This document shows, piece after piece, positions 11,670-24,871 of a stretch of DNA of 64,000 nt. Under the pieces are notes generated by a model. That model searched no databases, was not told the origin of the DNA, and saw only the letters and a list, made by a program, of their open reading frames with translations. Each line of letters begins with the position of its first letter. Position 1 is the first letter of the stretch. Made by a program: the position numbers and the translations under genes. This stretch comes from Datisca glomerata. Taxonomy: Eukaryota; Streptophyta; Magnoliopsida; Cucurbitales; Datiscaceae. The stretch covers positions 1,364,001 to 1,428,000 of the forward strand of contig QANY01004135.1 of assembly GCA_003255025.1 (NCBI GenBank), written 5' to 3'.

Positions 11670-13970
11670 ATGTATGATGGAAGATGGGATGAGTCAAAAT
11701 CATATATTGATTTTCATTCCAAACCTTTTTTGGTTGATATCAATATGAATTTCGTTGAGTTCGCTAAAAGAATTAATATGGTTTTAGATTCTGTTGATGG
11801 GAAAGATAAGTTTGAAATTATAGTCAAATTACAATTCGGTAATGCTTCATCCACCACTGTTGAAATAAAAAATGATCGGGATGTTGAATGGTACATTTGG
11901 TTGATTAGGAATGAAAATGGGGTTAACTTTCCACTAATTATTGATAGTAGTAGACTCACTATTGACCAATGCACTATGTTATGAACTTGTGCGTTTGGAG
12001 GGGGTAGTCAATCAGAATCAATAGAGTGAGAAGATGCTCAAGATAATGATGTTTTTATTGCACTTGTTGATTTAAAAAATAACCCTAACAATTTTTACAT
12101 TAAAAAAGTCATTATTTACACATAGATATGAGTTAAAAAAGGCGTTCCATATGATTGCATTGAAAGGGAATTTTGAGTTTAGGGTTGAAAGATCTAATGG
12201 TGAAAGAATGAATGCATGTTGTGTCAATGACCAGTATAAGTGGTTTGTTCGGGAATCGACATACAGAGGTGGCCCGCTTTGGATGGTTCATGAATATATT
12301 AAGGAACATAGTTGTTCATTAGAAATTATTCAAAATGATCATCGTCAAGCAACATCAGATATTGTTAGTCAGTGTATCAAAGGTAAATATATGAATGACG
12401 TATGAGATTGGACAACACCTAAAGACGTCATTGATCACATGCGTTTGAAGCATGGGGATACTATTAGCTATTACAAAGCATGGAAAGCAAAGAAAAATGC
12501 ATTGAATTTGCTTCAAGAGACCCCAAAAGAGTTGTATTGTTAGGCATTGAAAGAAAAAAAATCCAGGTATGTCATTGTTTCAGTATATCATTTATTGATT
12601 TCCTCTTCGATACATCTCATTTCATTTATGTTTTTTGTAGGTAATATGACAATTTTTCAGAATGATAAGAATGGCATGTTCAAATACCTTTTCATGTGTT
12701 TGAAGGCTACTTTGAAAGGTTGGCATCATTGTAGACTAGTGATTTTAGTTGATGGAACTTTCTTGAAGAACAAATATCTCAGTACGCTTTTAACAGCATC
12801 ATTATTGGATGATAATAATCAAAAACTCTCCATGGCATTTTCTGTTGTAGATTCAGAAAATGATTTATCTTGGGGATGGTTTTGTGAAAAAATGAAGGAA
12901 GTAATTGGTGATAGAGAAAATCTAGTAATTATATATGATAGACACAACAGCATCCCGAAGGCAGCGTCTAAAGGGTTTTTGAAAGATGTTCATGGTCTTT
13001 GTATGCAACATCTACTATTCAATGCCAAGTCTAAGTATAAAAATTTCGTTGTGGGTCCCATTTTTATCAATGTGCAAAAGCATATACGGTTGAAGACTTT
13101 GAAGTCAATATGCGTGCTCTGGAATCTATTTATCCTTTGATTCGTACATATCTTAACGGTGTTGGGCATGAGAAATGGGCTCGATCTCATTTTGTTCATC
13201 ATCGATATAATGGCATAACAACAAATATATTAGAAAGCCTCAATAATGTATTGAAAGATGCTCGTGGTTTACTTGTTACATTTTTTATTGATTTCTGAGG
13301 AAACTATCACAAAGGTGGTTTATGAGCGTAGAGTAACATCTAGTTGCATGATTACGATAGTAACTCAATGGGCTGAAAAATGTCTACTTAAGCCGATGGA
13401 GCGTTCGCGGACAATGATTATAAGACTATTTCATTTTTTAGGTTGAATGTCTGTTTTAAAATTTTATGACTAGTTCATAATAGTATATTTTATATTTTAT
13501 TGCAGGTTATCGCGGTTGACACGCATGAATTTCAGGTGGTTGACGATGATTTAATATGCATTATATAGCTACCAAATAAGTCATGTACGTGTCGAAGATG
13601 GGATATAGATGCAATAGCTTGTGCACATGCTCTAGCTATAATGGCTAATAGGCACTTGAATCCGTACTTGTACGTTTCGTTATATTATTTTAAGAGTGAG
13701 CTTGATGCAACATATGAGGGATTGGTTCATCCTCTCGGAAATAACAATCAATGGAATGTTCCTGAAGACATTAAAATGCATCATATTCTTCCTCCTAAAA
13801 ATAAATGTTAGGCCAGTAAACCTAAGAAGCAAAGGATCTCATTGATAGGAGAATTTAACAAAGTGAAATGTGGGAGGTGTCAAATGATCGGACATAATCG
13901 AAAGATATGAAAGAACCATGTGGCTTCGACAAGTAGTCAATTGAAGAAACAAAAAGTGGAGATTAGATTT
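11670..13970 (+). pseudogene. MULE transposase (mudrA-like), broken
   Basis: The N-terminal PB1-like region is at 11670-11984. The MuDR DNA-binding domain is at 12151-12405 and continues to GDTISYYKAWKAKKNAL after a stop. The MULE transposase core at 12640-13060 shows LVDGTFLK, IYDRHNSI and CMQHLLFN, the usual first and second Asp regions and the CxxHxxxN motif. A SWIM zinc finger (SCTCRRWDIDAIACAHA) lies at about 13577-13635, and a CCHC-like knuckle (CGRCQMIGHN) near 13870. Likely introns are at 12568-12640 (GTATGT...TTGTAG) and about 13441-13505. Stops near 11982, 12403, 12541, 13298 and 13568 make it inactive. The protein would cut and move the MULE in the nucleus. Confidence 0.9.
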
Positions 13971-13974
13971 TGAG

Positions 13975-14785
13975 TTCTATATTTTTCATGCTGAACCTTT
14001 TTTATTACTGATTGTTATTTTTATGTTTTTATTTTTCTGATAGATGATGTTTTAACATATCAATATTTCAGATATTTTTTTAAGTCTTATTGAACATGAT
14101 ATTTAATATCAATCAAGTATTTAAAGCTATTGATGAAGTTATTGTCTAATGATAAAGTATAATATGAACGCCCAACTCAAAATATTAGATTACTGAAATC
14201 ATTTTATGATTATATTATACATGTTGATGAAGTTATTTTCATACATTAAATTATCCTTTGTTTTATCAAGAAAAACACCAAAAGAAATTAAATTTAATAG
14301 TCTCATTATTCAAATATGTCTATTTTAGATAAAAATCTTTATTATACTCAATATGATAATAGCATAATGCACAATGTGTATATATCGTTGTTCATAATTA
14401 AAACATCAGTTATTGTACATATAGACCATATATCACGTTATACATAAGAAAATAACTCAAGAATATTCGTTATGAAACATTCGTAAATCATAGCCAACTA
14501 TATATTTATAAAGACACTATCAATTGTCTATTGATCATAATATCTTGACCAAAATTCATACCTTCTAATAAAAGTAGCCACTTCAAAAAACAAATTCACA
14601 TCATTGTTCAAAAGCTACTAACTACCAGATATAAAAATCCATTAACAAGATAAATCCATCAAATATTACAGTTTTCAAAATATTAAACCAAGTTCTTCTT
14701 TTCAACCACAGTCAATATCTGAATGATCAAGAGATTATTCATCCCATTCTAATGTCTGAGTGACTATATGAAAATCAGGAGGTGT
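13975..14785. other. MULE central spacer
   Basis: AT-rich DNA between the transposase and Copia-2. On the minus strand at about 14739-14785 a short frame (PPDFHIVTQTLEWDE, then a stop) could be the last exon of the convergent DUF1985 gene, separated from the rest by Copia-2. This is inference from position only. Confidence 0.35.
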
Positions 14786-14790
14786 GAAAG

Positions 14791-17012
14791 TGTTGGTCAT
14801 CGCGGCGCATGCGCGGAGGAAGCGTGTGGCGTTAGACCATTTTAAAAATTAATATTTTTAATTAAAATCAAATCTTTTAAAAAAAATCGCGCAAAGCTAC
14901 GATAACAAAAAAAAATTGATTGAAAACTTTTTTAAATCAGTCAGGATTCATTATATATTTATATATTAAATTAACAATATACAAGATTACAAATCATATA
15001 CCTCTTGTAGTCTAAATCAAGCATCCTCACGAAACCAATCGATTCTTCATTCCCATAAAATCGTTCCAATGATCAGCAGACTTCGAGATCCACATCAAGA
15101 TTTTCCAAGTCAATATCAACGCACTTGGACTTCTGGGGGCACATAGAATATAACGAATGCATTTTTCTGTCTCTAGATGTACTCATCACATGAGATCTAG
15201 AGATTTTACTGAGAATGACTTTTATGAAATGATTCTCTAAAAGAACGAGACGATCATTCTTTTAGAGATTTGATTAACTCTTAATCGTAGAAAAATCATT
15301 CTTTGAGAATTGTGTTCTTCTCTCAACTCTCAATTGATGAACTGATTCAATGATTCAACTCTCAACTCTTGATTGACGTTTCTCATTTATTAATTTATAC
15401 ATTTAAGGCCATCAGAATAATATCTGTATATTTTTTTTTGATAATGGCGTATCAGATATTTTGATATAATTGAGATAATATTTAATTATAAAATTGTCAA
15501 TAGCAGTGAGACCCATCACTATTATGCACAAGTATAGTGCCACATGGCACAATAGCATTGCACACCCACTAGTGTAATGCCACGTGGCACTACAGTAGTC
15601 CACAGTAATCTCTGATACTCAATCAGGGATTGACACGTGGTAATTAATGTGAATCAAATATTTATTTTAATCAAATAAAATATCTAGATATTTGTAAATT
15701 CAAAATTAACATATATGAGTATCCCTATCAACTAAATTATATCTTATTTCACAAATAACAGATTTTGTTGATCTAAATTATTATCTAATAATAACTTAAT
15801 TATCTAATTTTACAAATTAGATATTTTATCTCAATTATCGATAATTATTTATACATATATTAATTCCAAAAATTATATATGTATATATAATTTAATTAAT
15901 TAATTAATCACACATAATTATCACATAATTATTTCATAATTATGTACTTGCCCCAGAATAAAAATTCATTTGCATGTAAGTCCTTTTCTCATGTCCCAAA
16001 ATATTCACACCTTAGACTACGTAGTATAGAGGAACTAGATTATGAATTAAATTTTTTAATTAAATAATTTTATGTATTAATTCTATTATTACTCCACTAT
16101 AAATATGAAATTGCACTCTTAGAGATTACATATTGTATTTATAGAGTATTCTCATGTAGTTACATATTGTATTTACAGATTATTCTCATATAGTTCACTT
16201 ATATAATCCTTTTAAGTAGTTGTGTCCTCCAATTATTGGTTCGTAAATTAGAACTGGTCAAAATTATCATTTTACCCTTCTAATTACCTATTGATCCTTA
16301 AGTACCATTAATCCACTAATGATGGCTAATTTATAATCTTATTATAAATTTGAGCTCAATAACCATTTAGTTTCAGAATTAACACTTAAGGATACCAATA
16401 TACGATCCGTTAGAAAAGCTTCGATTCCAAATCTTGTAAGAATCATGTTCTCAGCCATCCATATCACCGAATCTCTAAAACAAAAGTGACTAGCATGTTT
16501 TCCAAACAAACATTAACGAATGAATCAAAAGATCCAGTAGACATGCATAGGAGTTCATGACTACTCAAGATTCAGACTGATCTATATATGATCATCAAAT
16601 TGATGTGTATTAAATCTTTATGATAAACGGCACTTTGATAAATATATTAATTCACATCGATCCAATCATATATAATCTCATTATGTAAAGAGCCTTCAAT
16701 AAAATGACTATCCACATCAATGATCTGGATCTAGATCACATGCATTCATAATGCTTAGTGAACCGTACTAGCAAGCATTCATTAAAGATTTCATACTTTA
16801 ATTTATTACTGATAATTTTATTCATTATCTATTATCTTAATCCTCTCGTACTAATATAATATCATGGTCTCATTAATGAATATGAAATTTTTAGATATTT
16901 ATATGAATTAGTCAACAATAACTTAAAAGAACAATTATAAGAAAAATATAATCCTTACTAAATTTCATATCAAAATGTAAATACACATGTTTTGAGGGCA
17001 TAACCTCCAACA
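14791..17012 (-). repeat. Copia-2 3' LTR (2222 bp)
   Basis: Starts TGTTGGTCATCGCGG and ends CCTCCAACA. It carries about 15120-15530 that has no counterpart in the other LTR. It also contains short repeats built on the phrase 'CCACATGGCAC' or 'CCACGTGGCAC' around 15540-15590. Confidence 0.9.
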
Positions 17013-17024
17013 ATCTCCCACTTG
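17013..17024 (-). promoter_or_regulatory. Copia-2 polypurine tract
   Basis: The minus-strand CAAGTGGGAGAT immediately precedes the TGTTGGAGG start of the 3' LTR, the priming site for plus-strand DNA synthesis. Confidence 0.8.
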
Positions 17025-17029
17025 CCCTA

Positions 17030-19918
17030 AAGTAAATATGGCATCTCTCTTAATCTCATGTTTCACACATGACCCTCAAACAACTTCGTAGGAAGTGTCT
17101 TGGTAAATGAGTTAGCCAAGTTCTGATCAAACATTATTTCATTAACAGTCAGAGCTAGATTCTGATCCAATGTTATCTTCATAACATTTAGATCACATCG
17201 GTCTATGACCCAGACGTCGACTTTCGACTATCCTTATTTGATTCCTAATCAGTATATCTAGTAGGGTTCATGTCTCCATCTAAATAAACAAGCATATAAT
17301 TTATCGTTCTCCTAAGATACTTGACAGTGTATTTTACTGCAATCCAGTGTTCTAAACATGAATTCGATTGATAACGACTGACATTTCCCACCACATAATA
17401 GATGTTCAGTCTCGTACATAATATGGCATAGATGAGACTTCCAACTGCTGAAGCACATCGAACCTTTCTCATATCCTCATCCTCATGGGGTGTCTTAGGA
17501 CACTGTTCCTTGGAGAGGATAATGCCAAGTTTGGTCAGTAGTTGACCTTTTTTAGAATTCTCTATAGAGAATCTCTTCAGCACCTTATCAATATAAGATG
17601 TTTGAGAAAGTATCAAGAGCTTGTTCTTTCTATCCCTTAGGATTTGGATGTCTAGAACATAGCTCGCCTCTCCCAAATCTTTCATTTGGAATTTCTCATC
17701 TACCACTTCTTTACCTTTGACAAAGTTTTTACACCATTGTCAATAAGTAAAATATCGTCAGTAAAATATCGTCATCATAAACAACTAAGAAAACCATTAT
17801 CTTATCTTTGATGTATTTATAAACACAGGCTTCGTCAACACTTTGCTCGAAGCCATAAGACTTTATAATCTCATCAAATGTAAGATTCTAAGATCGAGAT
17901 CCTTGTTTTAATCCATAAATGGATTAAAGTAACTTGCACACTTTCTGATGTTGCCCATTTTATACGAACCCTTCTGGTTACATCATATAGATGCTTTCTT
18001 CAAGAGAGTCATTCAGAAAGCTGTATCGACGTCCATTTTTCATATCTCATAATCAAAACTAGCGGCTATGGACAAAAGGATGTGAATAGATTTTTGCATG
18101 GCAACAGGGGGGAATGTCTCTTCATAACTGACTCCATCCCTTTGTGTATAGCCATTGGCTACTAATCGTGCCTTGGAAGTCTCTACTTTCCCATCTGCAC
18201 CTCTTTGAAGATCCATTTACATCCAATGGTCTTGACATATGCAGGTGGATCTATAAGTTCCCAGATGAAATTAGAATACATAGATTTGATTTCCTGATTC
18301 TGGCATCTTGTCATTTCTTCTTTCTAAGATCATCCATTACTTCTTCATAAGATAATGGATCGTCATTATCAGTGTCTGACACTAAAACATGTGTCTCTAG
18401 TTCATAGCAAACTGATTGTCTCGCAACCCTCCCACTACGACGTTGCATCAGGTTTCCTTTGCAGGAACTGTGGTTTCTCTAGTTCATCGTTTATCAGTAG
18501 AAATTGAAGGTGGTCTGATCTAATCAGCCGTTAATTTCTTGAGAACTACTTTTCTATGAGGTTTGTAGTTTTGCATATAGTCATGCTTAAGGAAGGTCGC
18601 ATTTGTCGATACAAACACCTTTTGATCCTTGTAACTATAAAAGTACACACCTTTAGTCTCTGGAGCATAGCCTACGAATATGCATACCTCAGACCTCAAG
18701 TCTAACTTTCTGGTCTTGGGTCTAAGAACGTGAATTGGACATCCCCATTTATGGAAATGACGTAAACTAAGTTTGGATCCATTCCATAAATCTAAAGGCG
18801 TCTTGCTTACAGACTTAGAGGACACTACATTCAAAATGTAAGTTGTCGTGTGTAGTGCATATCTCCAAAATGTAAGTGACAGTGATGAATAGCTTAACAT
18901 CGATGTAACCATATCCAATAAGGTTCGATTTCTCCTCTCTACAACACCATTTTTCTGTGGTGTTCCAAGTGCTGGAAGTTAGGATAAGATTCAACACTCC
19001 AGAAAATAATCCTTGAATTCTAAATTCAAGTATTCACAGCATCGATCGGATCGAAGGATTTTTAATGATTTACTTAATTGCTTTTCAGCTTCAGCTTTAA
19101 AGTCTTTAAAACTTTCTGAAAGTTTCATACTTTCTTTGCATTAGGTAAGTATAACCATATCTTGAGTAATCGTCAATAAAAGTGATAAAATACTCATACC
19201 CACCTCTAGCTTGTACATTGATAGGTCGACAGACATCACTGTGTACTAGCTCAAGTGGTTCCTTGGCTCTTTGGCCCTTTCCTGTGAAAGGTCTATTGGT
19301 CATTTTACCCTCTAGATAGGATTCACAAACAAGAAGAGTTCCAAGTTTTAGTTATGCTTTGTTAACCTGTTTGACCTATCAAGATTTAATATGTCCCAAC
19401 CTAAGATGCCAAAGATATGTCCCAACCTAAGATGCCAAAGATATGTCCCAACCTAAGACGCCAAAGATATGTGTTATCATCATTATGAAAAACTTTATGT
19501 CGTTTATTACTTTTAGGTTCTACTACTTTAAATAATTCAAAATTATTTAAGGCGCTTTCAGTCAGTTCAAGGATATGTAGTCTGTTTATAATTTTTGCAT
19601 GATAAATATCGAATCCATTCTTTGAAATAATAAACTATTTATTAATAAAAAAAATTTGAATAATTGTTCTTGCAAATTTGAAAGAGAAATCAAATTTCTC
19701 AAAAATCTAGAAATGTAATAAACATCATTCAAAACCAAACAATTATATCTAAAAAGTAAATTGATTGTCTCTAATGCTTTAGTTGACACGAGCGCACCAC
19801 TGCCAACTCTCAAAATGACCACGCCATCACCCAGCTCCCTTGACGAATCAAGCATTTGGAAAGAAGAACATACATGGTTAGTGGCTTCTGAATTCAGTAT
19901 CCAGGATGACAAAATCAT
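17030..19918 (-). pseudogene. Copia-2 pol, broken, RNase H mostly deleted
   Basis: The protease region at about 19586-19918 reads WILNSEATNHVC, where active copies have a D(S/T)GA motif, so the catalytic Asp is Asn. Integrase at 19106-19303 keeps HSDVC and FITFIDD, with the later part at 18520-18918 (KWGCPIHVLRP, FVGYAPETKG). Reverse transcriptase is fragmentary at 17706-18300, and its C-terminal part is at 17245-17706. The connection, RNase H and catalytic core are missing: the frame jumps near 17240 to the extreme C-terminus (NLANSFTKTLP in a different frame at about 17095). A short in-tandem repeat of TATGTCCCAACCTAAGA is at 19390-19470. Confidence 0.85.
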
Positions 19919-20812
19919 ATTCCACTAAACAAGCTTCAAGAACAAGTAAATCATATTTACCTTTCTTTTTCATCACAGAGAGATGCTTGTTGTTACAGTT
20001 TCTCTTACAGTGACCTTCAACCCCACAGTGGAAACATTTTCTTTTGGGCTTGCTGTCTTTTTTGTTCTTCATGGCTTTTGGTGATGTCTTGGCTTTATTC
20101 ACTTTCTTGTTCTTACTTTTTCCAGTTCCATTGATCTTCTTCCTCTTGTTACTTTTAACAATGGAAGAAGGCTTCTGCTCGACAAAATTTGCCTCGCCCT
20201 CTTTGGTCATTCTCAGGTTGAATGACTCCAAAGTCTGCACTTTATTCTACAATTGGGTCATGTTGAATTGCAACTTGTTCATAACATAGTTGGTCGTGAA
20301 CGCAGAAAAAGATGATGTGAGCGACTCAAGTATAATGCTAATTTGAGTCCACTCATCAATGGTTACCTGATGTACTTCTGCCTCGTGTATTATATTGATC
20401 TTGTTTAAAACATGTTCTCGCATAGAAGTAACCTTCTCATCTTAGTTGTCATATAGCTCCTAGTGGCTTCATGATAACTTTGATCAGATTACTGCCCAAA
20501 CATAGCCTGCAAAGATTCCATAATCTCAGATGCAGTCTCCATGCTTTAATGCTTTGTTCTCAAAACATCATTCATGCTCACAAGCATGTAGTACTTCGTC
20601 TTGTTGTTTGATTTTATCCAAGCATCATATTTGTCCCTAACATTCTTAGGGGCATTAGCAACGGGCTCCTCAGGACATTCCTCAGTAAGAACGAACTTAT
20701 GGTTCTCACAAATTAGCGTTAAGTTCATATTTGATTTCCAACGTATGAAGTTGTCACCATTCAATTTCTCAAGAGCGAGTAAAGCAGTAACAGGGTTGCC
20801 CATGGTAGACAT
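19878..20812 (-). pseudogene. Copia-2 gag, broken
   Basis: Begins MSTMGNPVTALLALEKLNGDN at 20812, a usual Copia gag start. It has stops between 20240 and 20545, then resumes with a Lys-rich linker and an intact zinc knuckle CFHCGVEGHCKRNC (CX2CX4HX4C) near 20000-20045. The intact knuckle among broken frames suggests moderate age. Confidence 0.85.
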
Positions 20813-20829
20813 AATAATGATAACTAAAA

Positions 20830-22967
20830 TTTAAAACATACAAGGTTCAAAATAATTGATAAATATCTAGAATTTAAAAAATAAACGTGATGTGTGAATG
20901 CAACATAATAAAGACACAAAGTTTTAACATTTACTAATCACGATAAAACAACCAAATGATTAATGTGTTGCCTTAGGGTCAGTCAGGTTAACCTCAGACT
21001 GTCTATGAGACATTGTCATCCTTATTTAAAGATTATAACACACAGAGACTCCTTACCTTAGGAGCGGGATGAGCGAGAAATCCCCGGCAAGAGCCAGTGA
21101 AGAAGCGCAAGCAAAGTTGGAGCTCGGGCATTTTTATATTCCATCAAGAGAAGGAGGCAGACTGGTTAGAAGGCCGACCACATAGGGGGAGCGAACCGCA
21201 AAGCTCAGCTTTGCAGAACGGACCAATCTTCCCTACCGCCCCTTAATCTCTCTCTATAAAAAATCCTGCGGGAAGCGCGAAGAGCTAAGCCACTAATGTC
21301 GTGGTGAAGGTTATACCTCGGAAAGTCAGCGAAGCTAAGGTTTCGTATGTGTTATATCCTTTCGAATAAATTTAAAATATCTTATATTTTCTCTTTTAAC
21401 AATAAGGTATCGCTTGTTTGGTCAAGTCACAACTATCCACATGAAAGTTTAATTATGACTTTGTGAGTTTAACCAATTATTTCAGATTTCATGACCTGAT
21501 TGAGAATATGCCTCCTTAGGATCGGTCAAAACTAAACTACATTACTTCCTCCTATCTTCTTAAGAAGTCCAACGTTGGTATTGGTACAGCTCGAAACATT
21601 TCTTAGGGGGATGAAAACAAAGTCATCTTGACGCTCTCACTGTACGTCATGGTGTTGTACTAATAATGGAGACTGTAGATTACATTGACATGTCAACCTT
21701 CTAAAATGCCTAAGTCATAATTAGGTGAGCTTAGATTAACTAATTAAGTATATTCATCAAACTTTAATAAAACTTTTTTACTAAAATCAGTTATCCTAAA
21801 GGTTACTACAACCCTTAGTGTGGTGTGATTACCAAGTTTTAACTAATTAAAACCTAGTAGTTTACATGTAATTGATTTCATTAAATAATACATATAAACA
21901 TATTAGGACGATCCTAATAAATCATATTTTTACATATGAGATGCATGATTAAATAACATTGTGTGGGAATTTCATATATGACATGTGATCGACTAATGCC
22001 TAGACATGTATCAAACATAACAATTAAAACAATTATTTAACATTAAAATAACATATTAATTGATCGGGTGATTATTGAGTATTTCAAAATTATAACCTTT
22101 GAAATTAATAAATAAAATTACAAAGCCGACTTCAAGAATACATATTTCTGAAATATTGCCTTCTCCTCCTGAAGTTCATCTTCATAACCTCCAAGCTTTG
22201 AACAAAATTCTATTTAATTAAGAAAAAAAAAATTTCTTACTAAAAATTAATTCCTATAATTATCTTTTTATAATAGTTAACTTTGACTTAATCAAATAAA
22301 TAATTTATTTGATTTAGTCAAACTTGGGTCAAATCCAATCAACCTATTAATTTTTAATTTTTATAAAGTTAAAAATTAATACTAATTTTGATAAAATTAA
22401 TAATTAATTTTAAAATTACATTAATTTCAAATTTTAAAAAGATAATTGATAGATTGAGGTTATCATCAAACTTTATGGTGATAGGATTGATTAGTATCAG
22501 AGTTTGTACAAAACTTCCCTAAAAGCGACAACAGTTGCCACTAAAGATAGGACTCTCCTAACGCCGCCCCATCATCGCAAGCACCACCGCCACCGCAGGA
22601 ACAGTATTTTCCGGCGTGAACAGTAAATTTTTATGAATAGTAAATTTCTGTCGTGAACAGTATATTTCCATCTAGAGCAGTAAATTCGTCATTCGTCTCA
22701 TGCGTTATTCATTTTCTCTCGTTCGAAATAATTACAATAATATTCAAAATAAATTACAAAAATTCATACACCTCAAAACGTCTTACACATGATCTAAGGA
22801 AAAATTAAAAGTTCAAAATCTAACTCAATAATCATCATACAATTAACGATCCATTATTTTTCATACATTCAAAAGACATAACCATCTATTCATTCATACA
22901 TATCTCATATTATATGAACAATGCAAGAAAACTCACACAACATTTAGCATATAAATATATAAAGACC
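20830..22967 (-). other. Copia-2 untranslated leader (about 2.1 kb)
   Basis: This long leader lies between gag and the primer-binding site and has no coding sequence I can recognise. Around 22600-22690 it contains repeats of GAACAGTAAAT type, also present in the leader of Copia-3 near 43225-43285, so the two elements share a leader module. A GC-richer patch occupies about 21040-21345. Confidence 0.6.
21040..21345. other. GC-richer block in the Copia-2 leader, possible organelle-derived DNA
   Basis: The block has clearly higher GC than the surrounding AT-rich leader. Its style (GCGGGATGAGCGAG, GAAGCGCAAGC, GGGAGCGAACCGC, GAAGCGCGAAGAGC) resembles plant mitochondrial intergenic DNA. No known mitochondrial gene is recognised. 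It may instead be element sequence that happens to be GC-rich. Confidence 0.35.
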
Positions 22968-22979
22968 GCTCTGATACCA
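22968..22979 (-). promoter_or_regulatory. Copia-2 primer-binding site (tRNA-iMet)
   Basis: The minus-strand TGGTATCAGAGC lies 2 bp inside the 5' LTR edge, the canonical site for priming by initiator methionine tRNA in plant Copia elements. Confidence 0.93.
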
Positions 22980-22981
22980 CT

Positions 22982-24806
22982 TGTTTGTCGTCACGGCTCG
23001 TGCGCGGAGGAAGCATGTAGTGCAAGGCCATTTTAAAAATTAATTTTTTTTTAATAACAATCAAATCTTTTAATAAAATAAACAAAAAAAAAATTTATTG
23101 AAAACTCTTTTCAATCACTCAAGATCTAGTATATATTTATATATTAAATTAACAGAATACAAGGTTATGAATCAATACCTCTTATAGTCTAAATCAAGCG
23201 TCCTCGTGATATTAATCAATTCTTCGTTCCCACGAAATCTTTCCAACGATCAACAGACTGTGAGATTCACACCAAGATCTTTCAAGTAAATCCACATGGC
23301 ACTACAGTGTTGTAGATCGACTACTATAGTGCCACATGGCACTACAGTAGTCCCTGTCAATCTCTTATACCCACTCAGTGATGTGGCACTACAATAGTCC
23401 ATGTCAATCTCTTATACACAATTAGTGATTCACACATGGCAATTACTATGAATCAAATATTTATTATAATCAAATTAAATATCAAGATATTTGCTAATTC
23501 AAAATTAGTATATATAATTATTCCTATCAATTAAATTATCTATTATTTCCAAATAACATATTTAGTTGATCTAAATTATTATCTAATAATAATTTAATTA
23601 TCTAATCTCACAAATTAGATATTTTTTCTCACTTATCGATAATTAGAAAAAATCAATAATTATTTATACATATATTAATTCCAAAAATTATATATGTATA
23701 TATAATTTAATTAATTAATTAATCACACATAATTATTTCATAATTATGTACTTGCCCTAGAATAAAAATTCATTTGTAAGTAACTCATTTTCTCATGTCC
23801 CAAAATATTCACTCTAGACTACGTAGTACAGAGATGACTAGAGGGTCATGGACCTATAATCCTAAGCTCCAATAAACCAGATTATTAATTAAACTATTTA
23901 ATTAAATAATCTTATTTATTAATTCCATCATTACTCCACATAAATATGAAATTTGATTATTAGAGATTACATATTGTATTTACAGAGTATTCTCATTAGT
24001 TCACTAATATAATCATTTTACATAGTTATGTCCTCTAATTATTGATTCGTAAACTAGAACTGGTCAAATTTATCATTTTACCCTTCTAATTACCTCTTGA
24101 TCCTAAGTACCATTAATCCACTAGTCAATGGCTAATTCATAATCTGATTATAAATTTGAGCTCAATAACCATTCAGTTCCATAATTAACACTTAAGGAGA
24201 CCAATATATGATCCATTAGAAAATCTTGGATTTCAAATCTTGTAAGATCATGTTCCCAGCCATCCATATCACGAAATCTCCAAAATAGAAGTCACGGAAT
24301 CTCCAAAATACAAATCTTAACGAATGAATCAAAAGATCTAGCAGACATGCATAGGAGTTCATGACTACTCAGGATTCAGACTGGTCTACATATGATCATC
24401 TAATTGATGTGTATTGAATCTTTATGATGAATGTCACGTTGATAAGAATATTAATTCGCATTGGTCCAGTCATATATAATCTTATTATAGAAAACACATT
24501 CACTAGAATGTTAACGATCCGGGTCTAGATCACATGCATTAATAATGCTTAATGAACCATACTAGCAACAATTCGTTAAAGCTTTCATATTTTAATATGT
24601 TGCTGACAATTTTATTTATTATCTATAATCTTAATCATGTTGTACTAATATAAGATCATGGTCTCATTAATGAATATGAAATTTTTAGATACTTATATAA
24701 ATTATTCAACAATAATTTAAAAGAACAATTATAAGAAAAATGTAATCCTTATTAAATTTCATATCAAAATGTCAATACACATGCTTTGAGGACATAATCC
24801 CCAACA
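22982..24806 (-). repeat. Copia-2 5' LTR (1825 bp)
   Basis: Direct repeat of 14791-17012 with a deletion of about 400 bp. It contains tandem 'CACATGGCACTACAGTAGTCC' type repeats at about 23290-23400. It ends CCCCAACA at 24806. Confidence 0.9.
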
Positions 24807-24871
24807 AAAAGCGCATGGATGCGCAATGATTTACATACTTGTTTCTATTTTTTTCTTCTTTTGGCGCTTAC

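Larger units (their letters stand above)
14791..24806 (-). mobile_element. Copia-2: Ty1/Copia retrotransposon inserted in the MULE
   Basis: LTRs at 14791-17012 and 22982-24806 both begin TGTT and end CCAACA. Flanking 5-mers are GAAAG (14786-14790) and AAAAG (24807-24811), a target duplication with one change. Minus-strand signals fit the orientation: a tRNA-iMet binding site (TGGTATCAGAGC, 22968-22979) beside the right LTR, and the tract CAAGTGGGAGAT beside the left LTR at 17013. The internal gag-pol is degenerate and lacks most of RNase H. The LTRs are unusually long for Copia and unequal because about 400 bp are missing from the right one. Confidence 0.93.
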
